Below, one piece after another: positions 17,501-26,463 of a DNA stretch of 64,000 bases. The notes beneath the pieces were generated by a model. It was given only the letters and a program-made list of their open reading frames with translations. It was not told the DNA's origin and ran no database searches. How positions within the stretch are numbered: the first letter of the stretch is position 1; the number at the start of each line of letters is the position of its first letter. The DNA is from Nioella halotolerans. GTDB lineage: Bacteria; Pseudomonadota; Alphaproteobacteria; Rhodobacterales; Rhodobacteraceae. The stretch is from contig QVQC01000007.1 in NCBI GenBank assembly GCA_003428585.1, forward strand, positions 80,359 through 144,358, in the 5' to 3' direction. Both the position numbers and the translations under genes were made by a program.

Positions 17501-19959
17501 GGGTCAAGCGCACGGGTGATGCGGCGTTCCACCGGGCGGCCGGACCCTTCGGAAACGCGGGTGGTCACGATCAACTCGCGCGGATGCGGCGGGCCATCCG
17601 GGTCGGGCAAGGCGAAGGTGAGGCGCGCGGCGCCGGTATCATCGGTGCGCTGGCCATCCGGCAGGCCGCCAAAGATGCTGCGCGGCGGATCGTCGTGGCG
17701 CCCGAAACGGTAGCCGGGGAAATCGGAAAGGGTCGAGAGCGGGCGAAGCTGAAAGCTGCCATCGATGGCCAGATCGCCGCCCGGCGCGCCGAAAAGGTAG
17801 TCGGCCTGAAGGTCGAGCGACACAGGCTGCCCCGTGGGCAAGGGGGCCTCGGGCATCGACAGGTCCACGTCGATTCGTTCGGGCAGGAAATCCTCGACCA
17901 GCAGGGTATGGCTGGCCAGCGGCGGGACGTCCGGATCGGCATGCAGCGCCAGCCGCCATGTGCCGCGCGGCACGTCCGGGCCAAGCGGCATCTGCCAGAC
18001 AAAGCCCCCGGCGCCCGCCTCCTCGGGCATCGTGCGGCTGTATTCGACGCCGTCGGCGCGGGTCAGGATCGCCGTCAGCGGCAGGCCGGGCAGCGCCCGT
18101 GCCTGCGCGTCGCGGGCCAGCGCGGTGGCATGGATCGTCTCGCCGGCGCGGTAGGCGCCGCGCTCGGTCGTCAGGAAAAGGTCGATCGGCGGCGCGGCGG
18201 GGCGGCCCTCCACCCCGCGATCAGAGAGGTCGAATTCCGCCTCGCGCAGGCTGAGGAAGGCGAAATCCTCGCCCTGCTCGACCGACACCATCGCCGGCGC
18301 CGCGCCATCGCGCCCGGCTGCCAGATCGGTCGGGAAATGCACATGGCCCCCGGCGTCGGTCGCGCGTTCCGCCAGCACCCGGTTGGATTCGGAGACGAGC
18401 CGCACCGTCGCCCCGGCCACGGCCGAGGTATCGGACAGCGCGCGCACGGTCACGTGCACGCCATCGGTGCCGGTCAGCGTCGAGATCCCGAGATCGGAGA
18501 CGAAGAACCATTGCGTCGCGGGCGGCGTGTCACGGTCGGCCGGGCCGGGAATGCGCGCCTCCAGCGCGTAGAGGCCGGGCGCCAGCCCCGCCAGAACCTC
18601 GCCCATCGGCAGGCTTGTCGTCATGTCGCGGTTGAGCGTGTTGGCCACCTCGCCGGTGCCCTCCCACACGGTTTCGGCCAGCTCGGTGGAAAAGCGGCCG
18701 ATCTCCCAGCTTTGCAGCGGGCGGCCGAAATAGTCCTCTTGCAAGGCGCGCAGGATGTTGCGGTTCGACACTGCGTGCAGTGACAGATCGACCGCGTCGG
18801 TGTTGACCGTCACGATTGGCAGCGACCCGCCAGAGAGCCGCGGCAGCACATAGGCACGGCCCGGGAAGCGCACGGCGGGGGACCGGTCGCGCACGTAAAG
18901 GCGCAGCGTCGCCGGGTTACGCAGGGTCTCGCCCGAGGCGGCGGGCAGCCCGGCGCGCAGCGTGATCTCGTAGCGCTGCCCGTGCTGGACGCCCGAAATG
19001 CAGAACTGCCGTTCCTCTGCCTCGACCGACAGGCCGCTGACCGTGGTTTGCAGGAAATCGGCATGCGCGACGCCGCCCGCGATATCCTCCGAGAAGATGG
19101 CGCAGATGCGCGGTTCCTCCGCATCGTTCTCGACACGGGTGGAGGTGACACGGAAACCGTAGAGACCGACGGCGCGGTCAAGCTCTGACGCCAGCGATTC
19201 CGATGGCGCCTCTGCATTGGCCAGCCGTAGCGCGTCGATCATGGCGCGGTCGCGGTCGTTTTCCTCCAGCGCGCGGGCCAGCAGGGCGGCGGCGTCGGAC
19301 AAGGGCTGCCCCGGCGCGGCGCGCAGTGCGGCGTTGATGGCGGCGCGCAGGGCGGTGCGGTTCAGGCGACGCTGCGCGCTGCGGTTCTCGGTCTCGATTT
19401 CCAACCCGAGGCGCGCGTAGGTCATCCAGTGCGCCGGGTCGTCGGTGATCGTCAGGGCCGAGCCGTAAAGGTTCATCGCACGCTGCGCCTCGCCCTCTGC
19501 CAGCCGTGCCTCGGCGGCTTGCAGGATGCGTTCGGCGGTCCATGTCCCGACATAGTGCCGATCGGGCAGGTCCGCGGCCTGCTGGCGGGCATTGGCAAGG
19601 TCGCCTGCGGAGAGAAACCCGAGTTGCTCCAGCCGCGTATCGAGCCGCGCCAGAACGGCCGGGTCGGTGGCATGCACCTGTGCCGACATCGCGCCGTCAT
19701 AGGCTTCCGTCCCCAGAACCTCGGTCTTGGGGAAACAGGCGTTGCTGCGCGAATTGTAGGTGAGGGCCGCGCAATCGGGATCGGCAAGGCAGGCGCGGCT
19801 GCAGGTTTCGAACGTCACGTCATAGATGGGGGTAAGGTCGCCCCCGGGGAAATCGGTGTCTTGCGAAATGGAAAGGAAGCGGTCTGCAACCGGGCCATCC
19901 TGGGCCAACGCAGACAGGGGGACCAGGCACAGGACCATCGCCGCGAGCGAAAGGCGCAT
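14548..19959 (-). CDS. Alpha-2-macroglobulin family protein with N-terminal PAN/Apple-like domain
   Basis: A 1803-residue periplasmic protease-trap protein. The start at 19959 has GGAGG 8 nt upstream; an in-frame ATG at 19983 would add eight residues before the signal peptide. Residues 1-19 form a signal peptide ending SALA; no lipobox cysteine follows, unlike the lipoprotein form (YfhM) of E. coli. Residues of about 25-85 have the cysteine pattern of a PAN/Apple domain (TFETCSRACLADPDCAALTY). MG domains follow, then the bait region (about 1120-1180) and the thioester motif YPYGCTEQ with C1362 and Q1365, so the covalent trapping chemistry should be intact. The downstream pbpC gene overlaps by 4 bp. 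Confidence 0.93.
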   Translation of the reverse strand: MRLSLAAMVLCLVPLSALAQDGPVADRFLSISQDTDFPGGDLTPIYDVTFETCSRACLADPDCAALTYNSRSNACFPKTEVLGTEAYDGAMSAQVHATDPAVLARLDTRLEQLGFLSAGDLANARQQAADLPDRHYVGTWTAERILQAAEARLAEGEAQRAMNLYGSALTITDDPAHWMTYARLGLEIETENRSAQRRLNRTALRAAINAALRAAPGQPLSDAAALLARALEENDRDRAMIDALRLANAEAPSESLASELDRAVGLYGFRVTSTRVENDAEEPRICAIFSEDIAGGVAHADFLQTTVSGLSVEAEERQFCISGVQHGQRYEITLRAGLPAASGETLRNPATLRLYVRDRSPAVRFPGRAYVLPRLSGGSLPIVTVNTDAVDLSLHAVSNRNILRALQEDYFGRPLQSWEIGRFSTELAETVWEGTGEVANTLNRDMTTSLPMGEVLAGLAPGLYALEARIPGPADRDTPPATQWFFVSDLGISTLTGTDGVHVTVRALSDTSAVAGATVRLVSESNRVLAERATDAGGHVHFPTDLAAGRDGAAPAMVSVEQGEDFAFLSLREAEFDLSDRGVEGRPAAPPIDLFLTTERGAYRAGETIHATALARDAQARALPGLPLTAILTRADGVEYSRTMPEEAGAGGFVWQMPLGPDVPRGTWRLALHADPDVPPLASHTLLVEDFLPERIDVDLSMPEAPLPTGQPVSLDLQADYLFGAPGGDLAIDGSFQLRPLSTLSDFPGYRFGRHDDPPRSIFGGLPDGQRTDDTGAARLTFALPDPDGPPHPRELIVTTRVSEGSGRPVERRITRALDPAGTLIGIRPLFDGPLPESAEASFDLIAVGAENQPARWTLNRVERRYQWYARNGRWSWEPVTTRTRIAGGDVTLGTTPLRIAAPTDWGRYELRVESTEGAYTISSVGFNSGWYGGGDAAGTPDLLELSLDSESYAVGDTANLHIAPRVGGTVLIRVLSNRLIHREVVEIGDDPETVALDVTEEWGSGAYVTATLLRPLQDLPPQTPPRALGLVHASVAPGDRALDVDLETPEQAAPRGPLEVALRVDGAAPGDTVHASIAAVDVGILNLTGFEAPDPMGHYFGQRRLGVGIRDLYGRLIAGGGQPGAIRQGGDGGAAMRMQAPPPTEALVAFHSGPVTVGEDGLARARFDMPSFNGTVRVMAMAWTEAGIGQDSADVLVRDPVVVTAALPRFMAPGDRSRLLLEITHAEGPTGEMPLEISASPDLALETGALTVDLDDGETERLSLPLAARDAPGMQEVQVTLTTPDGQRLARSLRLVVQSNDPVIATTSRFTLAPGESLDFDASVLAGLRAGTGRAVLSAGPLARFDAPGLMQMLDRYPYGCTEQVTSQAMPLLYMGDVAEALGLDHAGDLSARLQEAIDAVLVNQAANGGFGLWGARPGDAWLDAYVTDFLSRARAAGHDVPGLAFRSALDNLRNHVATAPDFEHGGQSIAYALMVLAREGAAAIGDLRYYADVKADSFATPLALGQLGAALAMYGDQPRADAMFRQGYRLLQAQGTGDTGWRDDFGTQRRDAAALLTLAAGAGSEAIPLDALAGALPAPDANVSTQEAAWSLMAANALIDLDGLSEVTVNGAEIDGPLIEVQEAGDSTTRTVTNLGATEEILTLTRYGQPEGATEAGGNGYRITRTYRTLDGLPADPSQVAVGTRLVALLTVSPFSDREARLMINDPLPAGFEIDNPNLLRGGDVAALGELGLTGDTDHTEFRQDRFLAAVTHRGSDPVRLAYILRAVSPGEFHHPAASVEDMYRPAFRAQTASGRVVITE

Positions 19960-20106
19960 CTCAACCTCCAAGGGAAAGGGCATCCAAGAATAAACTTAGT
20001 GAGATAATTACACAATCACCGCGTCCGAGTCCATGCCCCGACTTGCCGCAGCTTAAGCGAATATAAAGACTGCTGCCCCATCCTTGCCCGAACGTGCAGG
20101 CAAGAG

Positions 20107-22251
20107 ATGGACAAGGGTATGGACGGGCGGGGCTTCGATGATCGCTTGGCGCAGGAACGCCGGGCGCGGCTGGCCGCCGAACGCCTGCTTGTTCAAAAGC
20201 AGGAGGAGCTTTTCGCCGCCAACCGAAAGCTGGCCGCGCAGGCCGGGCAGCTTTCCGACAAGGTCATCGAACAACGCGAGGAAAATGCCGACCTGCTCGG
20301 CGAAACCACCCGTGCACGGGCCGATCTGGAGGTGGCGACCGAAAAGGCGGAGAAGGCGGAGCGGCGCCTGTGGGATTCGCTTGATATCATCGAGGACGGC
20401 TTTGCCATCTACGATGCCGCCGGGCGCCTGGTCGCGGCCAATGGCGCCTTTCTGACCGTGTTCGACCAGATGGCCGAGGTCGGGCCGGGTGCAAGCTACG
20501 AAGCGATCCTGCGTATTGCCGTGGAGGAGGGAATCGTCGACCTCGAAGGGATCGACCCCGAAAACTGGGTGGCCGAGATGGTCGATCGGTGGGGGCAGGA
20601 CCCGATCCCGCCGCGCAATGTGAAGCTGTGGAACGGCGGCTTCGTCAAGCTGGTGGACAAGCGCGCGCCGGGCGGCGACATGGTCAGCCTGATGCTCGAC
20701 ATTACAGAGACCATCAGGCGCGAGCGCGAGCTTCTGGAAGCGCGCGACGCCGCAGAGGCCGCCAACCGCGCCAAATCCGCTTTCCTCGCCAACATGAGCC
20801 ACGAGATCCGAACGCCGATGAACGGCGTCGTCGCCATGGCCGACCTGTTGCGCGAAACCGGTCTCGACGAGGAGCAGCGCCAGTGTGCCGACACGATCCG
20901 CAATTCCGGCGAGGCGCTTCTGGGGATCATCAACGACGTGCTCGACTATTCGAAGATCGAGGCGGAGAAGCTGGTGCTACACCCCGAACCCTTCGACCTG
21001 GAGGATCTGATCCGCGATATCTTCCGGCTGCTGCGCCCGTCGACGGACGGGCGCGACCTGCAACTCCTGCTCGACTACGACATTTTCCTTCCCCCGGTTC
21101 TGATCGGCGACAAGGGCCGCCTGCGCCAGATCCTGATCAACCTGGTCGGCAACGCGGTTAAGTTCACCGAGACGGGCCATGTCCTCGTGCGGGTGCTGGG
21201 CGAGGATCAGGGCGATGGCAGGGCGACGGTTGTCCTTTCGGTGGAAGATACCGGAATCGGCATCGCGCCGGAGAAGCAGATGCATATCTTCGGAGAATTC
21301 AACCAGGTAGAGGATCAGGCCAACCGCAAGTACGAGGGCACCGGGCTTGGCCTTGCGATCACCCACAGGCTTGTGACGCTGATGGGCGGGGAGATCTGGA
21401 TCGAGTCGGAGCTTGGCCATGGCGCAACCTTCGCCCTGCGGCTGACCCTGCCGCTGCCGAAAGAGGCGGTCGCGGACCCGGTGCCGCCGCTGCCCAACGG
21501 GCTTTCGCGCATCGCCGTTGTCGGGCCGGATACGGTTGTGCGGCGCAATGTGGAACGCCTGTTGTTGAAGCTGAAGGCGGAGCTTGAACTGCGCGAAACG
21601 GTTTCCGACATCGACGGGGCGCCCGATCTCGTCATGCTGACCGAGGAGGCGAGCTACCAAGACCTTGCCGGTCTATCCTGCCCGGTCTTGCTGTGTCGCG
21701 CCGTCTGCGGGGGCGCGGAGGCACCGCTGCCGGTGATCACGATGGACCGCGGCCTGAATGACCTGCGGTCCGACATCATCGCGCTTGCCGGATCCGGGCC
21801 TGCGGCGTTGGCACCCGATGCGCCGCCCTCGCCGCCGCAAGCCGCGCCGCGCCGGCTGCGCCTTCTGGCGGCGGAAGACAACAAGACCAACCAGATGATC
21901 TTTCGCAAGATGATCAAGACGCTCGACCTTGATGTGACGATGGGGGCCAACGGCGCCGAGGCGCTCGCGGCCTACCGGGCGGAGCGGCCCGACATCCTGT
22001 TCACCGATATCTCGATGCCGGAAATGGACGGGCTCGCCCTGACCCGTGAAATCCGCCGGCTAGAGGCGGAAGGCGGCCTGCCGGCGCTGCCCATTATCGC
22101 CATGACGGCCCATGCGATGGACGATCACGAGACGGAGATCCAAGCGGCCGGTGTCGATCACTACCTGACCAAGCCCCTGAAGAAGGATCAGATCGTCGCG
22201 CGGATCGCGGAGGCGGCGCCGGACGACGTGCGCCCGGTGATGCCGGGCTGA
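20107..22251 (+). CDS. Soluble hybrid sensor histidine kinase with C-terminal receiver
   Basis: A 714-residue kinase without transmembrane segments. Residues about 10-90 are a heptad-rich coiled coil (RARLAAERLLVQKQEELFA), followed by a PAS-like domain (about 95-215, LDIIEDGFAIYDAAGRLVAANGAF). The HisKA H-box has H232 (NMSHEIRTPMNG). The HATPase domain has the N, G1 (VEDTGIGI) and G2 (YEGTGLGLAI) boxes. Residues about 460-570 look like a degenerate receiver without a clear phospho-acceptor. The C-terminal true receiver has D634 (ILFTDISMPEMDG) and K683-type lysine in LTKPLKK. It probably senses a cytoplasmic cue through the PAS domain. No partner regulator is adjacent. It is divergent from the macroglobulin gene and 3 bp from the convergent asparaginase gene. 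Confidence 0.93.
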   Translation: MDKGMDGRGFDDRLAQERRARLAAERLLVQKQEELFAANRKLAAQAGQLSDKVIEQREENADLLGETTRARADLEVATEKAEKAERRLWDSLDIIEDGFAIYDAAGRLVAANGAFLTVFDQMAEVGPGASYEAILRIAVEEGIVDLEGIDPENWVAEMVDRWGQDPIPPRNVKLWNGGFVKLVDKRAPGGDMVSLMLDITETIRRERELLEARDAAEAANRAKSAFLANMSHEIRTPMNGVVAMADLLRETGLDEEQRQCADTIRNSGEALLGIINDVLDYSKIEAEKLVLHPEPFDLEDLIRDIFRLLRPSTDGRDLQLLLDYDIFLPPVLIGDKGRLRQILINLVGNAVKFTETGHVLVRVLGEDQGDGRATVVLSVEDTGIGIAPEKQMHIFGEFNQVEDQANRKYEGTGLGLAITHRLVTLMGGEIWIESELGHGATFALRLTLPLPKEAVADPVPPLPNGLSRIAVVGPDTVVRRNVERLLLKLKAELELRETVSDIDGAPDLVMLTEEASYQDLAGLSCPVLLCRAVCGGAEAPLPVITMDRGLNDLRSDIIALAGSGPAALAPDAPPSPPQAAPRRLRLLAAEDNKTNQMIFRKMIKTLDLDVTMGANGAEALAAYRAERPDILFTDISMPEMDGLALTREIRRLEAEGGLPALPIIAMTAHAMDDHETEIQAAGVDHYLTKPLKKDQIVARIAEAAPDDVRPVMPG

Positions 22252-22254
22252 CGG

Positions 22255-23265
22255 CTACGGCCGCCAACTCGCCAGCGCCTCGGCCGGTTTCACGAAACCG
22301 GTCTCCATCTCGCGCCGGTTTCGGATCGGGCCGTGGGTATAGGTCCGCGCGGCGGGGTGGTCCGCGTCGAGGACGCCGAGGCCGATCAGGATCTGAGTCA
22401 CCGCAGCCTCAGCCCCGCGGGTGCCGCCATCCTCGATCTTGAGCGCGACGCCCATGCGCCGTTCCGGCACGATGGCGACGAAGACCGCCTCGGCCCCGGT
22501 CTTGACGCTTGCGCGCCCCTCCATCGCGCGCATCAGGGCGGTACAGGCCCGCCCCTCACCGGCGACCAGATGTGGATAGGCGGCCATCGCGCGGGTCAGC
22601 CGGTGCATGGCCCGGTCGCGCGCATCGCCCGCCCCGGTCGCCGCCGCGAAGCGCGCCATGGCGCGCGCCAGCCCGGTGACGGTGCAGGCGAAATTCGGCG
22701 CCGAGCAGCCGTCGATCCCGTAGCCGGGACTGGTTTCGCCGGTCACATCCTCGAAGGCGGCCTTGACGGCGCGCTGCACCGGGTGACCGGGGTCGATGTA
22801 GTCCGGCCCCGCGCCGAGGTGCCTGTTCAACGTCAGGAACCCGGAATGCTTGCCGGAACAGTTGTTGTGGATCTGGCAGGGTGTCGCATCGGATTTGATC
22901 AGCGTGTCGCGCGCGTCTCGATCGTTCGGCATCTGCGGGCCGCAGAGCAGCGCCGCCTCCGGGTCGAGGTCAAGCCCGGTCAGCCACTCCGTCACCATGC
23001 CGCTATGCACCGCCGCCCCGTTATGCGAGGCGCAGGACAGCGCCAGTTGCGCCTCGCTCAGCCCGAAGGCCTTTGCCGCGCCGCTTTCGACCAGCGGCAG
23101 CGCCTGCACCATCTTGCAGGACGATCGCGGCAGGATCACCTTGTCAGGGTCACCCCATGACGCGACGATATCGCCGCCGTCCTGCCAGACCACCGCGTGC
23201 CCGCGATGCACGCTTTCGCAAAACGGGCCGCGCCAGATTTCCACCAATGTCTCGGCTTGTCCCAT
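22255..23265 (-). CDS. L-asparaginase II family protein (rhizobial type)
   Basis: A 336-residue member of the Asparaginase_II (Rhizobium thermolabile) family, which hydrolyses asparagine to aspartate and ammonia with a fold related to serine beta-lactamases rather than to classical asparaginases. Family motifs seen are LPRSSCKM (Ser-Lys pair near residue 47), SCASHNGAA, NNCSGKHSG and YGIDGCSAPNFA. I place the start at the ATG at 23265 (AAGGA 9 nt upstream) and not at an in-frame TTG two codons earlier. The gene is convergent with the histidine kinase gene and divergent from the IalB-family gene. Confidence 0.9.
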   Translation of the reverse strand: MGQAETLVEIWRGPFCESVHRGHAVVWQDGGDIVASWGDPDKVILPRSSCKMVQALPLVESGAAKAFGLSEAQLALSCASHNGAAVHSGMVTEWLTGLDLDPEAALLCGPQMPNDRDARDTLIKSDATPCQIHNNCSGKHSGFLTLNRHLGAGPDYIDPGHPVQRAVKAAFEDVTGETSPGYGIDGCSAPNFACTVTGLARAMARFAAATGAGDARDRAMHRLTRAMAAYPHLVAGEGRACTALMRAMEGRASVKTGAEAVFVAIVPERRMGVALKIEDGGTRGAEAAVTQILIGLGVLDADHPAARTYTHGPIRNRREMETGFVKPAEALASWRP

Positions 23266-23443
23266 CGTCAAACATTCCTTCCTGCCTGTCGTCCCGGCAA
23301 ATTTCCGCCGCCGGGGCTTTTCCCTCCGCGGATTTTCGGGTTACTCTTCGCGCGCAGTAAGAAGCGGACGGGACCCGAGCGCAAGACCTGACGAACAGGC
23401 CGGGCCCGAACCGGAGGCAGAGTCGGCTGGAGGCTGGATCAAG

Positions 23444-23971
23444 ATGAAAAACTGGGTTGCTGGAACGGTGATCGCATTGGCGCTGGCGTCGCCCCTGATC
23501 GCCCAGGAAACCGAGGAATCCGAAAACCGGGTCAACGCCGAAACAGACTGGAGCGTTTTCGTCGAGGATGACCCGACCCAATGCTGGGTGGTGTCGGCGC
23601 CGCGCGAGACGGTCAACACCCGCGATGGTCGCGTCGTTGCCGTGCGCCGGGGGGAAATTCTGCTGTTTGTCAGTTACTGGCCGTCGGAAAGCCGGATGGG
23701 CGAAGTCTCTTTCACCGGCGGCTATCCGTTCGCGGAGGATTCGACCGTTTCGCTGGAAATCGACGATTCGACCTTCGAATTGTTCACGGAGGGTGAAATG
23801 GCCTGGGCCGCGTCGCAGCAGGATGACCAGCGGATCATCACAGAGATGAAGCGTGGCGCCGATGCGGTGCTGACGGCGGTGTCCAGCCGGGGAACGCAGA
23901 CGCAGGACACGTTCTCGCTGTTCGGCTTCACCGCCGCGGTCGAGGATGCAGAGGCGCGCTGCGGCAGCTGA
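23444..23971 (+). CDS. Invasion-associated locus B (IalB) family protein
   Basis: A 175-residue secreted protein with a signal peptide (MKNWVAGTVIALALASPLIAQ). The mature part has the IalB-type CWVVSAP segment, the basic GRVVAVRRGE strand region and a C-terminal cysteine (ARCGS) that could pair with the first Cys. IalB was named from Bartonella erythrocyte invasion, but the family is widespread in free-living alphaproteobacteria, where its role is unknown. The start at 23444 follows GCTGGAGG; the longer open frame upstream overlaps the asparaginase gene and is not coding. rlmN lies 78 bp downstream on the same strand. Confidence 0.85.
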   Translation: MKNWVAGTVIALALASPLIAQETEESENRVNAETDWSVFVEDDPTQCWVVSAPRETVNTRDGRVVAVRRGEILLFVSYWPSESRMGEVSFTGGYPFAEDSTVSLEIDDSTFELFTEGEMAWAASQQDDQRIITEMKRGADAVLTAVSSRGTQTQDTFSLFGFTAAVEDAEARCGS

Positions 23972-24049
23972 CCCCGCAAAGACAAGACAAGGTTTGCGAT
24001 CCGGGGCGGAAGCTTATATGTGTCCGCAGCCACCCCGGAGGTATGCCCC

Positions 24050-25237
24050 ATGTCCACCAGCGCCCCCATCACGCAGGATGTCCTGACCGTTCCGCGCAAA
24101 CTGCCCGAAGGCCCGATGAACATCGTGGGCCTGACCCGGCCGCGATTGCGCGACGCCCTGATCGCCGCCGGCACGCCCGAAAAGCAGGCCAAGATGCGGG
24201 TGAACCAGATCTGGCAATGGGTCTATCACTGGGGCGTGCGGAGCTTCGACGAGATGACGAACCTCGCCAAGGCCTATCGCGCCACGCTGGCCGAACATTT
24301 CGTCATCGGCGTGCCGGAGGTGGTTAGCCGCACGGTGTCCGCCGATGGCACCCGCAAGTACCTTGTGCGCATCGCTGGCGGGCACGAGGTGGAAGTCGTC
24401 TATATCCCCGAGACCGACCGGGGCACGCTGTGCATATCGTCTCAGGTCGGTTGCACGCTGACCTGTTCCTTCTGCCACACCGGCACCCAGAAACTGGTGC
24501 GCAACCTGACGGCGGGCGAGATCGTCGGCCAGATCATGGTGGCGCGCGACGATCTGGGCGAATGGCCGGAACCGGGCGAAGGCACCGGCGAGAACGGCCC
24601 GCGGCTGTTGTCCAATGTCGTGCTGATGGGCATGGGGGAGCCGCTATACAATTTCGACAACGTGCGCGACGCGATGAAGATCGCCATGGATGGCGAAGGG
24701 ATTTCCCTGTCGCGGCGGCGGATCACCCTGTCCACGTCGGGCGTGGTGCCCGAGATCGCCAAGACCGCCGAGGAAATCGGCTGCATGCTGGCGGTGTCCT
24801 TCCATGCCACCACGGATGCGGTGCGTGACAAACTGGTGCCGATCAACAAGCGCTGGCCGATCGCGGAGTTGCTGGAGGCGCTGCGCGCCTATCCCAAGCT
24901 GTCGAACTCGGAACGAATCACCTTCGAATACGTGATGCTGAAGGATGTGAACGACAGCGACGCAGATGCGCGCCGTCTGGTGAACCTGATCAAGGGCATC
25001 CCCGCCAAGATCAACCTCATTCCGTTCAACGAATGGCCCGGCGCCCCCTATGAACGGTCTGACTGGGACCGGATCGAATCGTTCGCGGACATCGTCTACA
25101 AGGCCGGCTATGCCAGCCCGATCCGCACGCCGCGCGGCGAGGACATCATGGCTGCCTGCGGGCAGTTGAAATCCGCCACAGAACGCGCCCGCAAATCGCG
25201 CGCGCAGATCGAGGCCGAAACCGGTTTGGCGAGGTAG
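24050..25237 (+). CDS. rlmN: 23S rRNA A2503 / tRNA A37 C2-methyltransferase
   Basis: A 395-residue radical-SAM methyltransferase. The cluster-binding cysteines are C135, C139 and C142 ([12 protein letters not shown]). The C-terminal MAACGQL carries the cysteine that forms the transient methyl/RNA adduct, and a second acceptor cysteine lies in the family's N-terminal half. It methylates C2 of A2503 in 23S rRNA and A37 in some tRNAs, which helps translational fidelity. The start at 24050 follows CCGGAGG; an ATG at 24020 in the same frame lacks a good site. A perfect terminator follows at 25278. Confidence 0.95.
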   Translation: MSTSAPITQDVLTVPRKLPEGPMNIVGLTRPRLRDALIAAGTPEKQAKMRVNQIWQWVYHWGVRSFDEMTNLAKAYRATLAEHFVIGVPEVVSRTVSADGTRKYLVRIAGGHEVEVVYIPETDRGTLCISSQVGCTLTCSFCHTGTQKLVRNLTAGEIVGQIMVARDDLGEWPEPGEGTGENGPRLLSNVVLMGMGEPLYNFDNVRDAMKIAMDGEGISLSRRRITLSTSGVVPEIAKTAEEIGCMLAVSFHATTDAVRDKLVPINKRWPIAELLEALRAYPKLSNSERITFEYVMLKDVNDSDADARRLVNLIKGIPAKINLIPFNEWPGAPYERSDWDRIESFADIVYKAGYASPIRTPRGEDIMAACGQLKSATERARKSRAQIEAETGLAR

Positions 25238-25277
25238 CCAAGCCGCCTGCTGGCCTTTTGGTAGGCGCCATAACGTG

Positions 25278-25307
25278 AAAAAGGCGGCCGTTGCGGGCCG
25301 CCTTTTT
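25278..25307 (+). terminator. Rho-independent terminator after rlmN
   Basis: A perfect 12-bp stem AAAAAGGCGGCC / GGCCGCCTTTTT with a 6-nt loop, 40 bp after rlmN. The A-tract on the left lets it also serve the convergent small gene ending at 25329. Confidence 0.94.
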
Positions 25308-25328
25308 CTATTCGATATCGCGAGACGA

Positions 25329-25511
25329 TCAGTCGTGCGCGATTGCAGCAGCGATCAGGATGATGGCCAGCAGGGGAACCAGAACGCCACCGGCGGAGGA
25401 CGAGGTGTCTTCCACGATCACGACGGGCTCCAGCACGGGCTCAACATAGCCGCCCGCGAATGCGGAGGTTGCGGCAACGGAAAGAGCGGCTGCGAGTGCG
25501 AGTTTTTTCAT
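25329..25511 (-). CDS. Small secreted or membrane protein, 60 residues
   Basis: A 60-residue protein of unknown function. It begins with a signal peptide (MKKLALAAALSVAATSAFA), then GGYVEPVLEPVVIVEDTSSS, and ends with a hydrophobic segment (GGVLVPLLAIILIAAAIAHD) that could span the membrane. The start at 25511 has CTTGGAGGATA upstream. Such mini-proteins with an EPV-rich linker are familiar in roseobacters but have no assigned role that I know. About 150 bp of non-coding DNA separates it from the L,D-transpeptidase gene upstream. Confidence 0.8.
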   Translation of the reverse strand: MKKLALAAALSVAATSAFAGGYVEPVLEPVVIVEDTSSSAGGVLVPLLAIILIAAAIAHD

Positions 25512-25664
25512 AGTATCCTCCAAGATACGCCCCAAAATTTTTCGCGCGGTATTACGCTTAGCGGGGCACCCAAGACTGTACCCTCATGGAGGGGTTTAAG
25601 CAGTAAAGCAACGCGATTGCAATGCTGCTGAATAAGGCCCGGCCTCAACTTGGCCGACTTGTGG

Positions 25665-26288
25665 TCAAATTAGCAACACCTGCGCGTCGACATGGGCCAG
25701 ATCGAACAGTTCCGCGATGTGTTCGTTGTAAAGCCCGATGCAGCCGTTCGAACTGCGCCGCCCGATCTTGCGCGTATCGTGGGTGCCGTGGATGCGGTAA
25801 TAGGTCCAGCTGAGATAGAGTGCATGGGTGCCCAGCGGGTTGTCGGGCCCCGGCGGCACGTAGTCGGGCCATTCGGGGTTGCGTTCCTGCATTGCCGGGG
25901 TTGGGCGCCAGTCCGGGCCTTCAACCTTGCGCACCACGCGGGTGCGGCCAAGGCGCGTCAGGTCCTCGCTTGCCGGAACGGAGGTGGGGTAGAGGCGATA
26001 GATCGTTTCATCCTCGTTCCAGAAGTGCAGCGCGCGTGAGGTGATATCGACGAGGATCGCCCCGTTGTCGAGATTGTCGAAATAGTCCTGCCATTCCAGC
26101 GTGCGGAAGCTGGAAATGTTGTGGCGCACATTCCGGCTGACATCGCGTTCCATCTCGACCGAGGCGGCCATCTCGGCCAGTTCGGCCGGTGTCGGGTCCT
26201 GCTGCGCGAAGACAGGGCTGGCCACCGTCGCGGCGGCGGCACCAATAAAGGCGCGGCGGTTGAGGTCCCTTTTCCTAGTATCGCTCAT
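25665..26288 (-). CDS. L,D-transpeptidase (YkuD domain), Tat-type signal
   Basis: A 207-residue periplasmic enzyme expected to form 3-3 cross-links in peptidoglycan or attach proteins to it. The N-terminus has a twin-arginine pattern (KRDLNRRAFIGAAAATVASPVFA), so export is probably by Tat. The catalytic region reads HGTHDTRKIGRRSSNGCIGLYN, with the His and the Cys nucleophile of the YkuD fold. The start at 26288 is chosen for the signal peptide; the open frame extends 49 codons upstream without a signal. It is divergent from the CAP-domain lipoprotein gene, and a second YkuD gene lies on the other side of that gene. Confidence 0.92.
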   Translation of the reverse strand: MSDTRKRDLNRRAFIGAAAATVASPVFAQQDPTPAELAEMAASVEMERDVSRNVRHNISSFRTLEWQDYFDNLDNGAILVDITSRALHFWNEDETIYRLYPTSVPASEDLTRLGRTRVVRKVEGPDWRPTPAMQERNPEWPDYVPPGPDNPLGTHALYLSWTYYRIHGTHDTRKIGRRSSNGCIGLYNEHIAELFDLAHVDAQVLLI

Positions 26289-26463
26289 GTCGGAAATCCG
26301 TCGGAAGACTGCTTGCACCTCACAAAGTATGGCAAATCCTGTCCAAGGTCCATTGAGGCCGCGATCACAATGCGCGGATTCGCGCCTGTTTGGTTTGATC
26401 GGGCGCGGCGGGGGCGCTATGGATCTTGGCACCATCCAGAACCGGCAGGCAAGATTTCCTCAC

